The notes: generated from the letters alone by a model not told the origin. A DNA stretch of 64,000 nt from Acidimicrobiia bacterium (GCA_029263095.1 JAJCYA010000033.1:1-64000), one strand, 5' to 3'; shown: positions 44,227 through 54,114, counted from the stretch's first letter. Numbers and translations are program-made.

Positions 44227-44704
44227 GCTGGCTCCACTTTTGCTTGATGTTCTCGTTCTTGATCTTCTCCTGAAGGAGCAAGATGCCGTCCAAGAGGGCT
44301 TCCGGGCGGGGGGGGCATCCGGGGATGTACACATCAACGGGTACCAGTTGATCGACACCCTTGGTGACGCTGTATGAATCCCAGTACGGGCCACCACAGT
44401 TGGCACAAGACCCCATCGAGATCACGTACTTGGGATCGGGCATTTGGTCGTAGAGCTTGCGTATCGCCGGCGCCATCTTGTCGGTCACGGTGCCCGCCAC
44501 GATCATCAGATCCGCCTGACGAGGAGAGGCCGGGAGCGGGATGATCCCAAACCGCATGAAGTCGTAGCGAGGACCGGATGCGGCCATCATTTCGATGGCG
44601 CAACAAGCCAAGCCGAATTGGAACATCCACAACGAATACCTGCGGCTCCAGTTGAGGAGCCAAGAGAGCGGTTTGGGGGCCTCGAAGCGGTCTAGGACTC
44701 CCAC
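44207..44704 (-). CDS. nuoB: NADH-quinone oxidoreductase subunit B, first operon
   Basis: This 165-aa subunit holds the N2 cluster ligands: the adjacent cysteines in [29 protein letters not shown] and [14 protein letters not shown]. Start is GTG at 44704, which gives [19 protein letters not shown] and overlaps the nuoA stop. It is the terminal electron donor to quinone. Confidence 0.96.
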   Translation of the reverse strand: MGVLDRFEAPKPLSWLLNWSRRYSLWMFQFGLACCAIEMMAASGPRYDFMRFGIIPLPASPRQADLMIVAGTVTDKMAPAIRKLYDQMPDPKYVISMGSCANCGGPYWDSYSVTKGVDQLVPVDVYIPGCPPRPEALLDGILLLQEKIKNENIKQKWSQRDHEPV

Positions 44705-45060
44705 TCGAGCACTCCCTTCCTCACCGCGTACACCAGACCGGCGAGTAGGATGGCAATGAACACCACCATCTCGACGAGTGCAAAGACGCCCAAGGCCTCG
44801 AGCTGGACGGCCCACGGGAAGATGAACACTGCCTCGACATCGAAGATGAGGAACAAGAGAGCAAAGATGTAGTAGCGGACGTGGGTCTGGCTCCATCCGC
44901 CGCCTACGGGGTCGATCCCGCACTCGTATGACTGCGATTTGGTGGGGGTCGGATTCTTGGGACGGAGAAGAGCGCTGGCCCCGATTGTCACGGCCACGAG
45001 AAGTGCGCCAAAACCGGCGAAGACGGCAACCGTGATGTAGTCCTGAAAGTAGCCCGTCAC
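44692..45060 (-). CDS. nuoA: NADH-quinone oxidoreductase subunit A, first operon
   Basis: This 122-aa, three-helix subunit has [29 protein letters not shown]-type loop (Cys in ECGIDP) and [16 protein letters not shown] with the conserved acidic pair. Start is GTG at 45060. It heads the first operon; 155 bp separate it from the divergent phosphodiesterase gene. Confidence 0.96.
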   Translation of the reverse strand: MTGYFQDYITVAVFAGFGALLVAVTIGASALLRPKNPTPTKSQSYECGIDPVGGGWSQTHVRYYIFALLFLIFDVEAVFIFPWAVQLEALGVFALVEMVVFIAILLAGLVYAVRKGVLEWES

Positions 45061-45108
45061 GCCAATCCCTCGTGTGGTGCCCGCTGTCGGTCGGAGTATA
45101 GGAAGCGG

Positions 45109-45125
45109 GTTTCGCGGCCCGAAAC
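45109..45125. promoter_or_regulatory. Inverted repeat upstream of the first nuo operon
   Basis: GTTTCG, five bases, CGAAAC lies 49 bp upstream of the nuoA GTG in the divergent promoter. It could be an operator or a short RNA hairpin. No cognate regulator is obvious nearby. Confidence 0.3.
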
Positions 45126-45215
45126 GCGCTTGCCTATCGGTGTTGGCTCCCTGCCCCGAGTGTCCTTCTGCGATCAGCGACCAAGACTGAGCAACACCGG
45201 GGTACCGTCCATTCC

Positions 45216-46301
45216 GTGCAAGTCCCCGACTACTCAGGCGGATCGCTGGTCAACCTCGTCGCCGAGCTCGAACGCCGACTGACCGGGACGGCGCAGCACC
45301 CCGGGCTGCATCCCGACCTTGGCGCAACGATCCCTGATGCCCAGTCGTATCTGTTCGTCTTGTTCGACGGGTTGGGAGACCATCAGCTCGCCCATCCCGC
45401 CGCAGCCCCATTGCTCACCGACCGCGTGGGTGCCATTGACGCCGGATTCCCCACCACGACCACGGTGTCGATGGCAACAGTTGCCACGGGACTGACTCCC
45501 GCCGAGCACGGACTGCTCGGCTACCAACTGTGGGTGCCGGAGACCGCTCACATCGTCAACACGATCAAGTGGACCACTGTGTGGGGAGAAGCACTGGAAT
45601 ACGACCTGGACGGCTTCCTGCCTACACCCAACCTGTGGGAGCGCCTCAAGAGACATGGGATCGAGCCAGTCACGCTCCAGCCCTGGAACTTCGACGACTC
45701 GCCGATGAGTCGGATGCTGTACCGCGGATGCCGGTTCGAGCCTTGGTCGGACGAGGACGCAGCAGCCGAGGCGGCCGCCCAACTGGCCGCGGTGCCGGGA
45801 AGGCTCGTCTCCTTCTACATCCCTCACATCGACTTTGCCGCCCACGTAGCCGGCCAAGAGAGTGAGGACTACGAGGAGGCCATGACGATCGTGGCTCGGA
45901 TGTGGGAACGGATGACACGCAGGCTTCCCGATCACGTCGTTGCGGTGGCAACAGCCGATCACGGCCACGTCGACGTGGCCGAGGACCACCAGGCGCGGAT
46001 TCCGAACGCGGCACACGAGGGGAGACGCTTCGGCGGGGATGCTCGTGTTCCCTTCGTCTACGGAGAAGTCGAATCGCTGGCTGCGGATCTCGGGACGCAC
46101 TGGCTCCCCCGCGCCGAGATGGACCACTGGTGGGGTCCGGGGACTCGGCACCCAGCCTTTGCCGATCGGGCTCCCGATGGGGTCCTGTTGCCGGAGCCCG
46201 GATCGGTGATCTTCCACAAGCACGGTGATGAGCGGCTGATAGGACAGCACGGCGGGCTGACCGATCGGGAGCGTCGTATCCCGCTGCTCGTCCGCACTTG
46301 A
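45216..46301 (+). CDS. Type I phosphodiesterase / nucleotide pyrophosphatase-family protein
   Basis: This 361-aa alkaline-phosphatase-superfamily protein has FVLFDGLGDHQL (metal Asp), a Thr-rich nucleophile region FPTTTTVSMATVATGLTPAEHGLLGYQ, the second metal set in SFYIPHIDFAAH, and VATADHGHVDV. Families with this plan cleave phosphodiester bonds of nucleotides or phosphonates using two zinc ions. No signal peptide is seen. Start is GTG at 45216. Its last bases lie 54 bp before the iron-transport gene start, so it may share that transcript. Confidence 0.88.
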   Translation: MQVPDYSGGSLVNLVAELERRLTGTAQHPGLHPDLGATIPDAQSYLFVLFDGLGDHQLAHPAAAPLLTDRVGAIDAGFPTTTTVSMATVATGLTPAEHGLLGYQLWVPETAHIVNTIKWTTVWGEALEYDLDGFLPTPNLWERLKRHGIEPVTLQPWNFDDSPMSRMLYRGCRFEPWSDEDAAAEAAAQLAAVPGRLVSFYIPHIDFAAHVAGQESEDYEEAMTIVARMWERMTRRLPDHVVAVATADHGHVDVAEDHQARIPNAAHEGRRFGGDARVPFVYGEVESLAADLGTHWLPRAEMDHWWGPGTRHPAFADRAPDGVLLPEPGSVIFHKHGDERLIGQHGGLTDRERRIPLLVRT

Positions 46302-46354
46302 GCCAGATCGGGCCATCGTTACCATCCCTGACACCATCGATCGGAAGGTCCTCA

Positions 46355-47350
46355 GTGCACCGAATCGCTCCAGCCCTGCTGGCGCTCGCGCTGTTGGCAT
46401 CGGCCTGCGGAGGCGACTCCGGGACCACGCTCACCGTCTACAGCGGGCGGAGCGAGATTCTCGTCGGTCCCCTCTTCGAACAGTTCACCGAGGAGACGGG
46501 CATCGAGGTGGCAGTTCGCTACGCCGGCAGCACGGACCTGGCAGCGACGTTGCGCGAAGAGGGATCGAACTCACCGGCGGACGTATTCTTTGCTCAGGAT
46601 CCCGCCTCGCTGGGAGCCGTCGCCGAATCCGGTCTCTTTACTGAGCTGTCGTCCGACCTCCTCGGGATGGTCGACCCCCGGTTCTCCGACTCCGAGGGCC
46701 GATGGGTTGGAACGAGCGGGCGGGCACGAGTAGTCGTCTACGACAGCACCCTGCTCTCCCCGGCAGACTTTCCCTCCTCCGTGATCGGCTTTGCGGAGCC
46801 GGAATGGGCGGGCCGCGTCGCCATAGCTCCGACCAACGGCTCCTTCCTCGCGTTCGTCGCTGCCATGGTCGTTATAGAAGGTGAGGATGTCACCGCAACC
46901 TGGCTGGAAGGGATGGCGGCCAACCGGCCCGGCAGGTACGAAAAGAACTCGCCGATCGTGGCGGCGGTCAACGGCGGTGAGATAGAAACCGGTCTCGTCA
47001 ACCACTACTACTTGTTGCGGCTTCAGGCCGAGGAGGGAAGGACGGCGGCGGCCAATCACTTCCTCGGCTCTGGTGGACCCGGCTCGCTGGTCATGCCGGC
47101 GGGCGCCGGCATCTTGGCGACCACCGACAACACCGTGGAGGCCGAACTCCTCATCGGGTTCCTGCTGTCGATCGATGCCCAGGAGTACTTCGCACGGGAG
47201 ACCTTCGAGTACCCGCTGGCATCCGGCGTCACACCGATCGCGGGACTACCACCGCTGGAAAGCCTTGAATCCCCAATCTTCGACTTGTCCGCACTCGCCA
47301 CCGCACTCGACATCGCGACCGATTTGGTCGCAGCTGCCGGGCTCTTGTGA
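46355..47350 (+). CDS. fbpA: Ferric iron ABC transporter, substrate-binding lipoprotein
   Basis: This 331-aa protein has a lipoprotein signal with lipobox LASAC (Cys about 18) and the FutA/FbpA start TLTVYSGRSEILVGPLFEQF. It also has PADVFFAQDPASLGAV and NHYYLLRLQ, where the paired Tyr is the usual Fe3+ ligand. I start at the GTG at 46355 because it follows GGAAGG and leads directly into the signal peptide. It begins an operon with a fused permease and an ATPase. Confidence 0.92.
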   Translation: MHRIAPALLALALLASACGGDSGTTLTVYSGRSEILVGPLFEQFTEETGIEVAVRYAGSTDLAATLREEGSNSPADVFFAQDPASLGAVAESGLFTELSSDLLGMVDPRFSDSEGRWVGTSGRARVVVYDSTLLSPADFPSSVIGFAEPEWAGRVAIAPTNGSFLAFVAAMVVIEGEDVTATWLEGMAANRPGRYEKNSPIVAAVNGGEIETGLVNHYYLLRLQAEEGRTAAANHFLGSGGPGSLVMPAGAGILATTDNTVEAELLIGFLLSIDAQEYFARETFEYPLASGVTPIAGLPPLESLESPIFDLSALATALDIATDLVAAAGLL

Positions 47351-48933
47351 CGCTCACCCCCGGAGGGGTGCCGGGTACGGAGCGGCGCGCGCCCGATCTG
47401 AGCCGTGGCGTTCGGATCGTGCTCTGGCTTGCGGCGGGGATCGCCCTGGCCCCAGTGGTCATTCCGTTCGGGTTCCTGGTCGGCCGGGCCGTGGGTGGCG
47501 GATCGAAGGCGGTCAACACGATCGTCTCCGGCAGGACCGTCGAGCTGATCGCCAACACGGCACTACTGGTTGTGGTCGTGAGCATGACTGCTGCCGCCAT
47601 CGGCGTCGGGGCCGCCTGGCTGACCGAGCGCAGCGACCTCCCGGGGAGAAAGTGGTGGCGAGTTGTCGCCGTTCTCCCGCTTGTCATGCCGTCATATGTG
47701 ATCGCTCTGACGATCATCTCGGCTCTGGGACCACGCGGGTTGCTCTCTGAACTGTTCGGATTCGGATTCCCTACGGCACGAGGATTCGTTGGAGCGTGGT
47801 GGGCGCTGACGGTGGCAACGTACCCCTTTGTCTACCTCATCGTCGCCGCGGCGCTACGCCGAATCGACCCAACGATCGAGGAGGCTGCTCGCGGTCTGGG
47901 TCTCACCCCCAGGCGAGTGTTTACGCGCGTCGTGTTGCCACAACTGCGCCAGCCCATCGGGGCCGGCGTGCTGCTGGCGGCCCTCTACACACTCTCCGAC
48001 TTCGGGGCGGTGTCGCTTGTGGGGTTCGACTCGTTCACCAGGGTCGTCTATGCCCAGTACGCAGGCAGGTTGGATCGAACCCCCGCCATGGTTCTGGCGG
48101 TCATGTTGGTGGTCCTGGCGCTGGGGGTCTTGTGGTCGGAGAGCCGTCTCCGTCGCGGCAGGGCTTTCATGCCGAAGCCGAGCACTCGGCGTACCAGGCT
48201 CATACCGCTGAGCCTCCTCCAGAAGTCCGGAGCAGCGGCGGCGCTGTCGTTTGTCGGCTTGGCCGCGTTGGGATTGCCGATTGGAACGCTGATCACCTGG
48301 CTGGTCCGCAAGCCGTTCCCGAATGGGATGCCGTGGGGCTCGTTGGCGGGATCCGTGTCGGCTTCGGTATTGGCGGCGATTCTCGCGGTGCTCCTCGCCA
48401 TCCCAACGGCCGTACTCGTAGTCAGACACCGCACCAAAGCATCGGTATGGGTCGAACGAACTGCCTATCTCACCTACTCGGTTCCGCATATCACGGTCGG
48501 TCTTGCAGTCGTCTTCTTGGCGAGCCGGTACCTCGGACCGCTCTACCAGTCGCTGTGGCTCCTGGTCGCGGTATACGCAAGCATCTTCTTTGCGCAAGCG
48601 CTCGGCGCGGTACGCAGCGCGCTCGCCCAGGTCAGCCCCAGCCTCGAAGAGGCGTCTCGCAGCCTGGGCAGAGGCCCGGCGCGGACGATGATCAGCGTGA
48701 CCCTCCCGCTCATGGGACGCGGCATCGCCGCGGGCGGATTGCTCGTCTTCCTCACCACCATGAAGGAACTGCCCGTCACGCTCCTCGCGAGACCGATCGG
48801 GTTCGACACACTTGCCGTCGACGTGTGGTCGGCAGCCGGGGAGCTCCTCTATTCCTCAGCGGCGGTACCGGCACTACTGTTGCTGGCGGTCTCGGCACTC
48901 CCGACATATGTGCTGGCAACCAGACAACGATGA
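47347..48933 (+). CDS. fbpB: Ferric iron ABC transporter, double permease
   Basis: This 528-aa protein is two permease domains fused, about 12 helices, each with an EAA loop (EEAARGLGLTPRRVFTRVVLPQL and EEASRSLGRGPARTMISVTLPLM). Such fused FbpB/FutB permeases work as a single-chain channel. Start GTG at 47347 overlaps the binding-protein stop. Confidence 0.93.
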   Translation: MTLTPGGVPGTERRAPDLSRGVRIVLWLAAGIALAPVVIPFGFLVGRAVGGGSKAVNTIVSGRTVELIANTALLVVVVSMTAAAIGVGAAWLTERSDLPGRKWWRVVAVLPLVMPSYVIALTIISALGPRGLLSELFGFGFPTARGFVGAWWALTVATYPFVYLIVAAALRRIDPTIEEAARGLGLTPRRVFTRVVLPQLRQPIGAGVLLAALYTLSDFGAVSLVGFDSFTRVVYAQYAGRLDRTPAMVLAVMLVVLALGVLWSESRLRRGRAFMPKPSTRRTRLIPLSLLQKSGAAAALSFVGLAALGLPIGTLITWLVRKPFPNGMPWGSLAGSVSASVLAAILAVLLAIPTAVLVVRHRTKASVWVERTAYLTYSVPHITVGLAVVFLASRYLGPLYQSLWLLVAVYASIFFAQALGAVRSALAQVSPSLEEASRSLGRGPARTMISVTLPLMGRGIAAGGLLVFLTTMKELPVTLLARPIGFDTLAVDVWSAAGELLYSSAAVPALLLLAVSALPTYVLATRQR

Positions 48934-49970
48934 CTCCCCCTGCTGTCGCTCTCACCGGCGTTTCAAAACGCTTCGGAACGGTCGCCGCACTCGACGGATT
49001 TGACCTGTCGGTGGAGCGCGGAGGGGTGCTGGGATTGCTCGGCCCATCGGGCTCAGGCAAAACGACGGCGCTACGCGTCATTGCCGGATTCGAACGACCC
49101 GACACCGGCACTATCGAGATCGCAGGACGCCCGGTCGTATCCGAATCGATCTGGGTTCCGCCGGAAAAGCGCCGGGTCGGCATGGTCTTTCAGGATTACG
49201 CACTGTTTCCCCATCTCTCGGTCGGTGACAATGTCGCATTCGGCCTCAGCAAGGGTGAGCCTCAAACGGACCGGGTAGCCGAGGTTCTGGCGATGGTCGG
49301 TCTCGGTGGCATGGGCGACCGCATGCCACACGCCCTCTCAGGAGGGGAGCAACAGCGCGTGGCGTTGGCGCGAGCACTGGTGCCCCGACCCCACCTCATC
49401 CTCCTGGACGAGCCCTTCTCCAACATCGATGCACCGCAGCGCGATCGGGTTCGACGCGAGGTAAGAACCATCCTCGTCGAATCTCGGGCCACAGCCATCT
49501 TCGTCACCCACGATCAGGAGGAGGCGCTCGCCATGAGCGACACGGTCGCCGTCATGCGCGAGGGCACCGTCCTGCAGACCGCGGCGCCACATGACTTGTA
49601 CACGCGCCCATCCGATTGCTGGGTTGCTCGTTTCCTCGGAGAAGGCGAGTTCGTTGAAGGCTCGGCAGGCAATGGGCGGGTCGACACTCCGCTCGGTCAG
49701 TTCCCGGATCCCACCAACACCTCGGGCACGGTAGAGGTGATGATCCGCCCCGAGGCGGTACGCCTGATCGCCGACGATGGTGGCCCGGCGTTGGTTGTCG
49801 ATCGCGAGTTCTACGGGCACGACCAATTGGTCACCCTCCACCTCGATGGAGGACACCGACTGCTCGCTCGAACCGGGCCCGATCCAATCTTCAATCCGGG
49901 CGATCACGCTCGCTATGAGGTGACCGAAGTGGTGATCTTCTCAGCCGAAGGCGAACACGAACACGCCTAA
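48930..49970 (+). CDS. fbpC: Ferric iron ABC transporter, ATP-binding protein
   Basis: This 346-aa ATPase has Walker A GPSGSGKTTA, Q-loop QDYALFPHLS, signature ALSGGEQQRVALARAL, Walker B HLILLDEPFSNID and a C-terminal TOBE-type regulatory domain (about 260-340). Its ATG overlaps the permease stop (ATGA). The stop codon sits at the edge of a terminator hairpin. Confidence 0.93.
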   Translation: MTPPAVALTGVSKRFGTVAALDGFDLSVERGGVLGLLGPSGSGKTTALRVIAGFERPDTGTIEIAGRPVVSESIWVPPEKRRVGMVFQDYALFPHLSVGDNVAFGLSKGEPQTDRVAEVLAMVGLGGMGDRMPHALSGGEQQRVALARALVPRPHLILLDEPFSNIDAPQRDRVRREVRTILVESRATAIFVTHDQEEALAMSDTVAVMREGTVLQTAAPHDLYTRPSDCWVARFLGEGEFVEGSAGNGRVDTPLGQFPDPTNTSGTVEVMIRPEAVRLIADDGGPALVVDREFYGHDQLVTLHLDGGHRLLARTGPDPIFNPGDHARYEVTEVVIFSAEGEHEHA

Positions 49971-49998
49971 GAGCATCCACGAATAGGCGGATGCTCTT
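49969..49998. terminator. Convergent terminator hairpin
   Basis: A perfect 10-bp stem AAGAGCATCC/GGATGCTCTT with a 10-nt loop starts at the fbpC stop. It ends the iron operon and could also stop leftward transcripts from the sugar transporter operon. Between it and 50105 I see no gene. Confidence 0.7.
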
Positions 49999-50105
49999 CG
50001 GGAGTGCTGATGGCTCTTCGCCATACGGCTCATCGCTATGTGGCCCGGGGACCCCAGCCCCAGGCCACCGAGTCCGCGCCTATCGGCGCGCCCTCTAAGC
50101 AACGG

Positions 50106-50642
50106 CTACCGGTTTGCCTGCTCTTCCCGGTACTCCGAAATCATGTCGGCCAGACCCGACGCCGCAAACGGAATGAACCCGGCTGCGAACAGGGAAGCCT
50201 GCGGTGAGATCAATCCGACAATGAATGTGTAGAGGATCGCCCCGGTGACCATGAGCCAGCGCAGCTTGATCCGGTGCACCTCATCGAGGCGGAGCGCCAT
50301 TGCACCCCCAAGCCCGAAACTGGCGACCAGACCGACGGGGAGCCCGAAGAGCCCGAACGCAAGTGCCGCAGGGACGAAGACGATCATCGCTTTGCCCACC
50401 GCCCCGGGGGCGCGCGGGTGATTGGAGAGAAACGCCAGTGCCATGAATGAGAACGGAACCAGCGCCAACCCCAGCGCAAAAGGTCCACCCGCTGTGATCG
50501 AGGTGTCCAGCTCGATGTCGTTTCCCTCGAGATCGGTCACCACAAAGGCAAAGATGATCGACCAGTAGGAAATGACCGAGATCAGAGTCGCGACCATGAT
50601 CGCCAGCCATCGTCGCTTGGGGGAGAGCGTCCTGTCCGTCAA
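50106..50642 (-). CDS. Membrane protein of unknown function at the end of the sugar ABC operon
   Basis: This 178-aa protein has five hydrophobic helices (about 13-33, 52-70, 82-101, 103-118, 128-165 possibly two), short loops and a polar tail (ADMISEYREEQANR). No family is recognised. It starts 10 bp after the second permease gene, so it is the last gene of that operon. Confidence 0.7.
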   Translation of the reverse strand: MTDRTLSPKRRWLAIMVATLISVISYWSIIFAFVVTDLEGNDIELDTSITAGGPFALGLALVPFSFMALAFLSNHPRAPGAVGKAMIVFVPAALAFGLFGLPVGLVASFGLGGAMALRLDEVHRIKLRWLMVTGAILYTFIVGLISPQASLFAAGFIPFAASGLADMISEYREEQANR

Positions 50643-50652
50643 ACGCGGAGGA

Positions 50653-51579
50653 TCAACCCTTCACCGAACCGGCAGTAAGCCCTCTCACGAAGTAGCGCTG
50701 CAGCGAGAAGAAGACTGCCAACGGGAGCGCCATTGTGATGAACGCCGCTGCCGGCAGCACGTGCTCGAACTGACCGAATTGACCTCGTAGCTCCGCCAAT
50801 GCCTGGGTGAGCACCTTCACGTCGGGAGTTCCACCCAAGAAGACCAGGGCGACCAGGAAGTCGTTCCACACCCATAGGAACTGGAAGATGGCAAACGAAG
50901 CCAGTGCCGGGACCGACAGCGGGACTATTAGCCGCACGAAGATCTGGAAATGGGTCGCCCCGTCGATCCGAGCCGATTCGATGATCGAAGATGGCAGCGA
51001 ACCGATGTAGTTCCGCAACAGGTAGACGGCAAGAGGTAACCCGAACCCTGTATGGGCCAACCACACCGCCATGTAAGTCCCGTTCAGTGGATGCGGGAAC
51101 GGCGTCCCGATGCCGAAGAACTCACCGGAGGTGTAAAGCTTGAGGAGCGGGATCAGTGCCATCTGGAGCGGAACCACCAGCAATCCCACCACGATCACGA
51201 ACAGGATCTGACGACCCTTGAACTCCATCCACGAGAACGCGTACGACGCAAAGGCGGCAATGGTGATCGGGATCACAGTCGCCGGGATAGTCACTGCCAG
51301 TGAGTTGAGAAATGCGTTCCCGAAGCCGCGGGCGTCGAGCACGCTCGAGTAGTGATCAAACGTCCACTGGCTCATCTGGAACGGCTTGGAGAACACCGTC
51401 CACCAGCCTTCGGCCTCGGTGATGGCCTTGATCCGGAACGACGACACCAACAACCCGACGGTGGGAATAAGCCAGAGGATGACGATGACTATGACCGCCA
51501 CCTTGATCGGCCAGCGGTCCCAGAGCTTCTTGAAGAATCCGGGTTCGGCCGCCACCGGAGCCCCTACGCGCGCGGTCAT
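50653..51579 (-). CDS. Sugar ABC transporter permease (MalG-like, CUT1 family)
   Basis: This 308-aa, six-helix permease has the EAA loop ESARIDGATHFQIFVRLIVPLSVPALAS and the C-terminal VFFSLQRYFVRGLTAGSVKG of MalG/AglG-type proteins. It overlaps the first permease gene by 4 nt. The substrate, probably an oligosaccharide or glycoside, cannot be told from the permease. Confidence 0.92.
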   Translation of the reverse strand: MTARVGAPVAAEPGFFKKLWDRWPIKVAVIVIVILWLIPTVGLLVSSFRIKAITEAEGWWTVFSKPFQMSQWTFDHYSSVLDARGFGNAFLNSLAVTIPATVIPITIAAFASYAFSWMEFKGRQILFVIVVGLLVVPLQMALIPLLKLYTSGEFFGIGTPFPHPLNGTYMAVWLAHTGFGLPLAVYLLRNYIGSLPSSIIESARIDGATHFQIFVRLIVPLSVPALASFAIFQFLWVWNDFLVALVFLGGTPDVKVLTQALAELRGQFGQFEHVLPAAAFITMALPLAVFFSLQRYFVRGLTAGSVKG

Positions 51580-52718
51580 CGGATCTCCTCCTCGGCGCGG
51601 AATCGTCTGACGTTGATGTACATCACCGGGATGATCGCTAAGAACAGCACGACCGCGATCGCAGCGCCCCGACCGTTGTGACCGTTACGGAAGAACCACC
51701 GGATCATCCTTTCGGCAATCACCTCGGTACCGGTCTCACCGTTGGTCATGACGAAGACGATGTCAAACACCTTCAAGACGCCTATCACCATGGTCGTCAT
51801 CACAACCACGATCGTTGACATGATCGACGGAATCACGACCTGCCAGAAGACCTGGAACTCGGATGCGCCGTCGATACGCGCCGCCTCAATGATGTCCTCA
51901 GGGACGGATTTGATGGCCGCAGACAGGATCACCATGGCAAACCCGGTCTGCATCCAGACCATGATCACCATCAGCATCAGGTTGTTCCACGGCTCCTGCG
52001 ACAACCACGAAACCGGGTCGGCTCCGAAGGCCGTCCAAACCCCATTTAACAGACCTGTCTGAGCTCCAAAGATCTTGAAGTCGAAGATGAAGGACCACAC
52101 CACCGAAGCACCAACGAATGAGACTGCCATCGGCAGGAAGATGATCGACTTGGCGACGGCCTCGCCACGTCGCAGCTTGTCGACCAGTACTGCAAACCCG
52201 AGACCGATCGCCGCCGAAATAGTGGGGACCACGATGATCCAACCAAGAGTGTTTCGGATCGACCGCAGCATGCCGGCGTCGGTAAAGACGAACCCGTAGT
52301 TCTCCAACCCGTTAAAGCTCTCAGAGCGGGCATCGAGGAAGGACAGGTAGATGGTATTGATCGCCGGGTAGGCGAGAAAGATGGCCAGGATGACGAGTGC
52401 CGGCCCAACGAACACCCACGGCCGGATCGACTCCCGCCAGGACTCCGGCAGACGGTTGACCGTGAAGTCCATCCCCCAGTAGAGGATGAAAATCCCGACC
52501 ACACCGACCAACACGGCAACGATGACGATGACAATCCGGTTGGCGTCTGCGTTGCGCAGCCACTCAAACGTCAGCCAAAGGGCCGTAAAGGCGACGACCG
52601 GCACCGCCACCGCCGCCAAGAACCGCACCAAACCGAGTCCCGCTCTGACTCCGACACCCTCAGGAAGATTGTCGGTGCGGTCGTCGACTTTCGTTCCCGT
52701 GTCTTGGGCGTCGCTCAA
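51576..52718 (-). CDS. Sugar ABC transporter permease (MalF-like, CUT1 family)
   Basis: This 380-aa permease has eight or so helices including two N-terminal extra ones, as in MalF. It has EAARIDGASEFQVFWQVVIPSIMSTIVV (EAA loop) and FVFVGPALVIL before the core. The sequence TNGETGTEVIAERM in the last loop is typical of AglF-like members. It follows the binding-protein gene after an 82-bp gap with a strong hairpin. Confidence 0.92.
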   Translation of the reverse strand: MSDAQDTGTKVDDRTDNLPEGVGVRAGLGLVRFLAAVAVPVVAFTALWLTFEWLRNADANRIVIVIVAVLVGVVGIFILYWGMDFTVNRLPESWRESIRPWVFVGPALVILAIFLAYPAINTIYLSFLDARSESFNGLENYGFVFTDAGMLRSIRNTLGWIIVVPTISAAIGLGFAVLVDKLRRGEAVAKSIIFLPMAVSFVGASVVWSFIFDFKIFGAQTGLLNGVWTAFGADPVSWLSQEPWNNLMLMVIMVWMQTGFAMVILSAAIKSVPEDIIEAARIDGASEFQVFWQVVIPSIMSTIVVVMTTMVIGVLKVFDIVFVMTNGETGTEVIAERMIRWFFRNGHNGRGAAIAVVLFLAIIPVMYINVRRFRAEEEIR

Positions 52719-52752
52719 AACTCATCCTCCCGTGGCGGCATCCTAGACGCGA

Positions 52753-52780
52753 GAGAGGCGGCCCCGCTGGGCCGCCTCTC
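52753..52780 (-). terminator. Strong intra-operon hairpin between binding protein and permease genes
   Basis: A perfect 12-bp stem GAGAGGCGGCCC/GGGCCGCCTCTC with a CGCT loop lies 20 bp after the binding-protein stop and before the permeases. It has the same placement as the hairpin in the peptide transporter operon. Confidence 0.65.
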
Positions 52781-52800
52781 CACGCACTAGATGTGTCTAT

Positions 52801-54114
52801 CTAACCGGTCGGCCAGCTGTCCTCGATGTTCTGGAACACCTCGGCCATCGGCGTACCGCGCATCCACTCGTTCATGCCGGTCCAGAAGGAGCCAGCACCA
52901 ACCTCCGAAGGCATCAGGTCCGAAGCATCGAACCGGGCACCACCGCTCTTGAGAGCGTCGACGATCGATCCGGAGATCGTGCCGACGATCGGGTCGGAAT
53001 AGCAGTCGGTACCCACGCCGGTGTTCGGCGAGATCCGCTGCACACCTTCCTGCGAACCCATCTCGCACTGCGTCTCTACTGAGATGAAGTCGTTGATGAA
53101 GGCACGCACGGCCGGGGTGTCGTTGAACACCGCTCCGAGCTCACCTGCGATGAGCGAGCCCTTCACGCCCGGATCGATGTCCGGGAACGGGAAGAGGTCG
53201 ATATCGGTGCCAACTGCCGTCCCCTCGGGGAAGAAGCTGACGATGAAGCTCGCCTGGCGGTGCATGAGGCACCCTGGCGGGTCGGCGACCATCGGATCCG
53301 GAGAATCACGGAAGTCGACGTCCGGGATGTTCTCGGCGCCACCGAGGACGTAGCCCTCTGCGCCCCAGATCGACTCAAAGACCTCACCGGCACGGAGCAC
53401 GTCGGGATCGTTGAATGGGATCTCGTGAGAAACCCACTGGTCGTACACATCGGCGCCCGCGGTGCGGAGCATGATGTCTTCCATCCAGTCCGTTGCCGGC
53501 CAACCAGTGGCGGCGTCGGATCCGGTACCGATGCACAACGGCGTATAACCGTCGTCCAGCATTTGGTCTGCCAGCGCGGTCCACTCATCCAATGTGCCAG
53601 GAGTGTCGTACCCCTCTGCTTCGAAGACTGGCTTGTTGTACCAAACCAGGCTCTTCGAATTCACATTGGTCGGAATGCCGTAGTGCTTGCCCTCAAACTC
53701 ACCGAGTGAGAGCAGATAGGAGCCAAACGTGGCCTCCAAGTCGGCAATGTCAAAGCCAAGATCTTCGAGCGCTATCGCGTTACCGAGCTCTGCCTGTTCG
53801 ACAACAGCTCCGGGCTGCGGATACAACGCCACGTCGGGCGGGTTGCCACCCTCGACACGGATCTTGATCTGCTCTTCGAACGACTCAGAGCCCTCGTAGA
53901 AGGCCTCGGCGCCGGTTACGGCGTTGAAACCAGCTTCGATCACGGCATTGACGGCGTCGCCCTCGACGCTCGTAAAGGCACCGAAAACCGAAATGGCCTC
54001 TCCTTCGAACTGGCCGGCAGCAAGCGTTGTGGCCGCGTCATCGTCGTCATCGCCACAGGCGACCACGACCAGTGCGAACACTGCGAGCAGCGCGAGCCAC
54101 TTCATACGTTTCAT
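52801..54114 (-). CDS. Sugar ABC transporter, substrate-binding lipoprotein (family 1)
   Basis: This 437-aa protein has a lipobox VVVAC (Cys about 20) and an Asp-rich linker. The SBP family 1 body has VEGGNPPDVALYPQPGAV, HYGIPTNVNSKSLVWYNKPVFE and MHRQASFIVSFFPEG, as in alpha-glucoside-binding AglE-like proteins. GGGAGGAAATT precedes the ATG. It is promoter-proximal, with the permease pair behind a hairpin; no ATPase gene is in this operon, so a shared MsmK/MalK-type ATPase elsewhere is expected. Confidence 0.92.
   Translation of the reverse strand: MKRMKWLALLAVFALVVVACGDDDDDAATTLAAGQFEGEAISVFGAFTSVEGDAVNAVIEAGFNAVTGAEAFYEGSESFEEQIKIRVEGGNPPDVALYPQPGAVVEQAELGNAIALEDLGFDIADLEATFGSYLLSLGEFEGKHYGIPTNVNSKSLVWYNKPVFEAEGYDTPGTLDEWTALADQMLDDGYTPLCIGTGSDAATGWPATDWMEDIMLRTAGADVYDQWVSHEIPFNDPDVLRAGEVFESIWGAEGYVLGGAENIPDVDFRDSPDPMVADPPGCLMHRQASFIVSFFPEGTAVGTDIDLFPFPDIDPGVKGSLIAGELGAVFNDTPAVRAFINDFISVETQCEMGSQEGVQRISPNTGVGTDCYSDPIVGTISGSIVDALKSGGARFDASDLMPSEVGAGSFWTGMNEWMRGTPMAEVFQNIEDSWPTG

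Noticed and set aside
45234-46400. 388-codon minus-strand open frame
   Set aside because: It overlaps the phosphodiesterase gene almost completely and has no family features or ribosome binding site.
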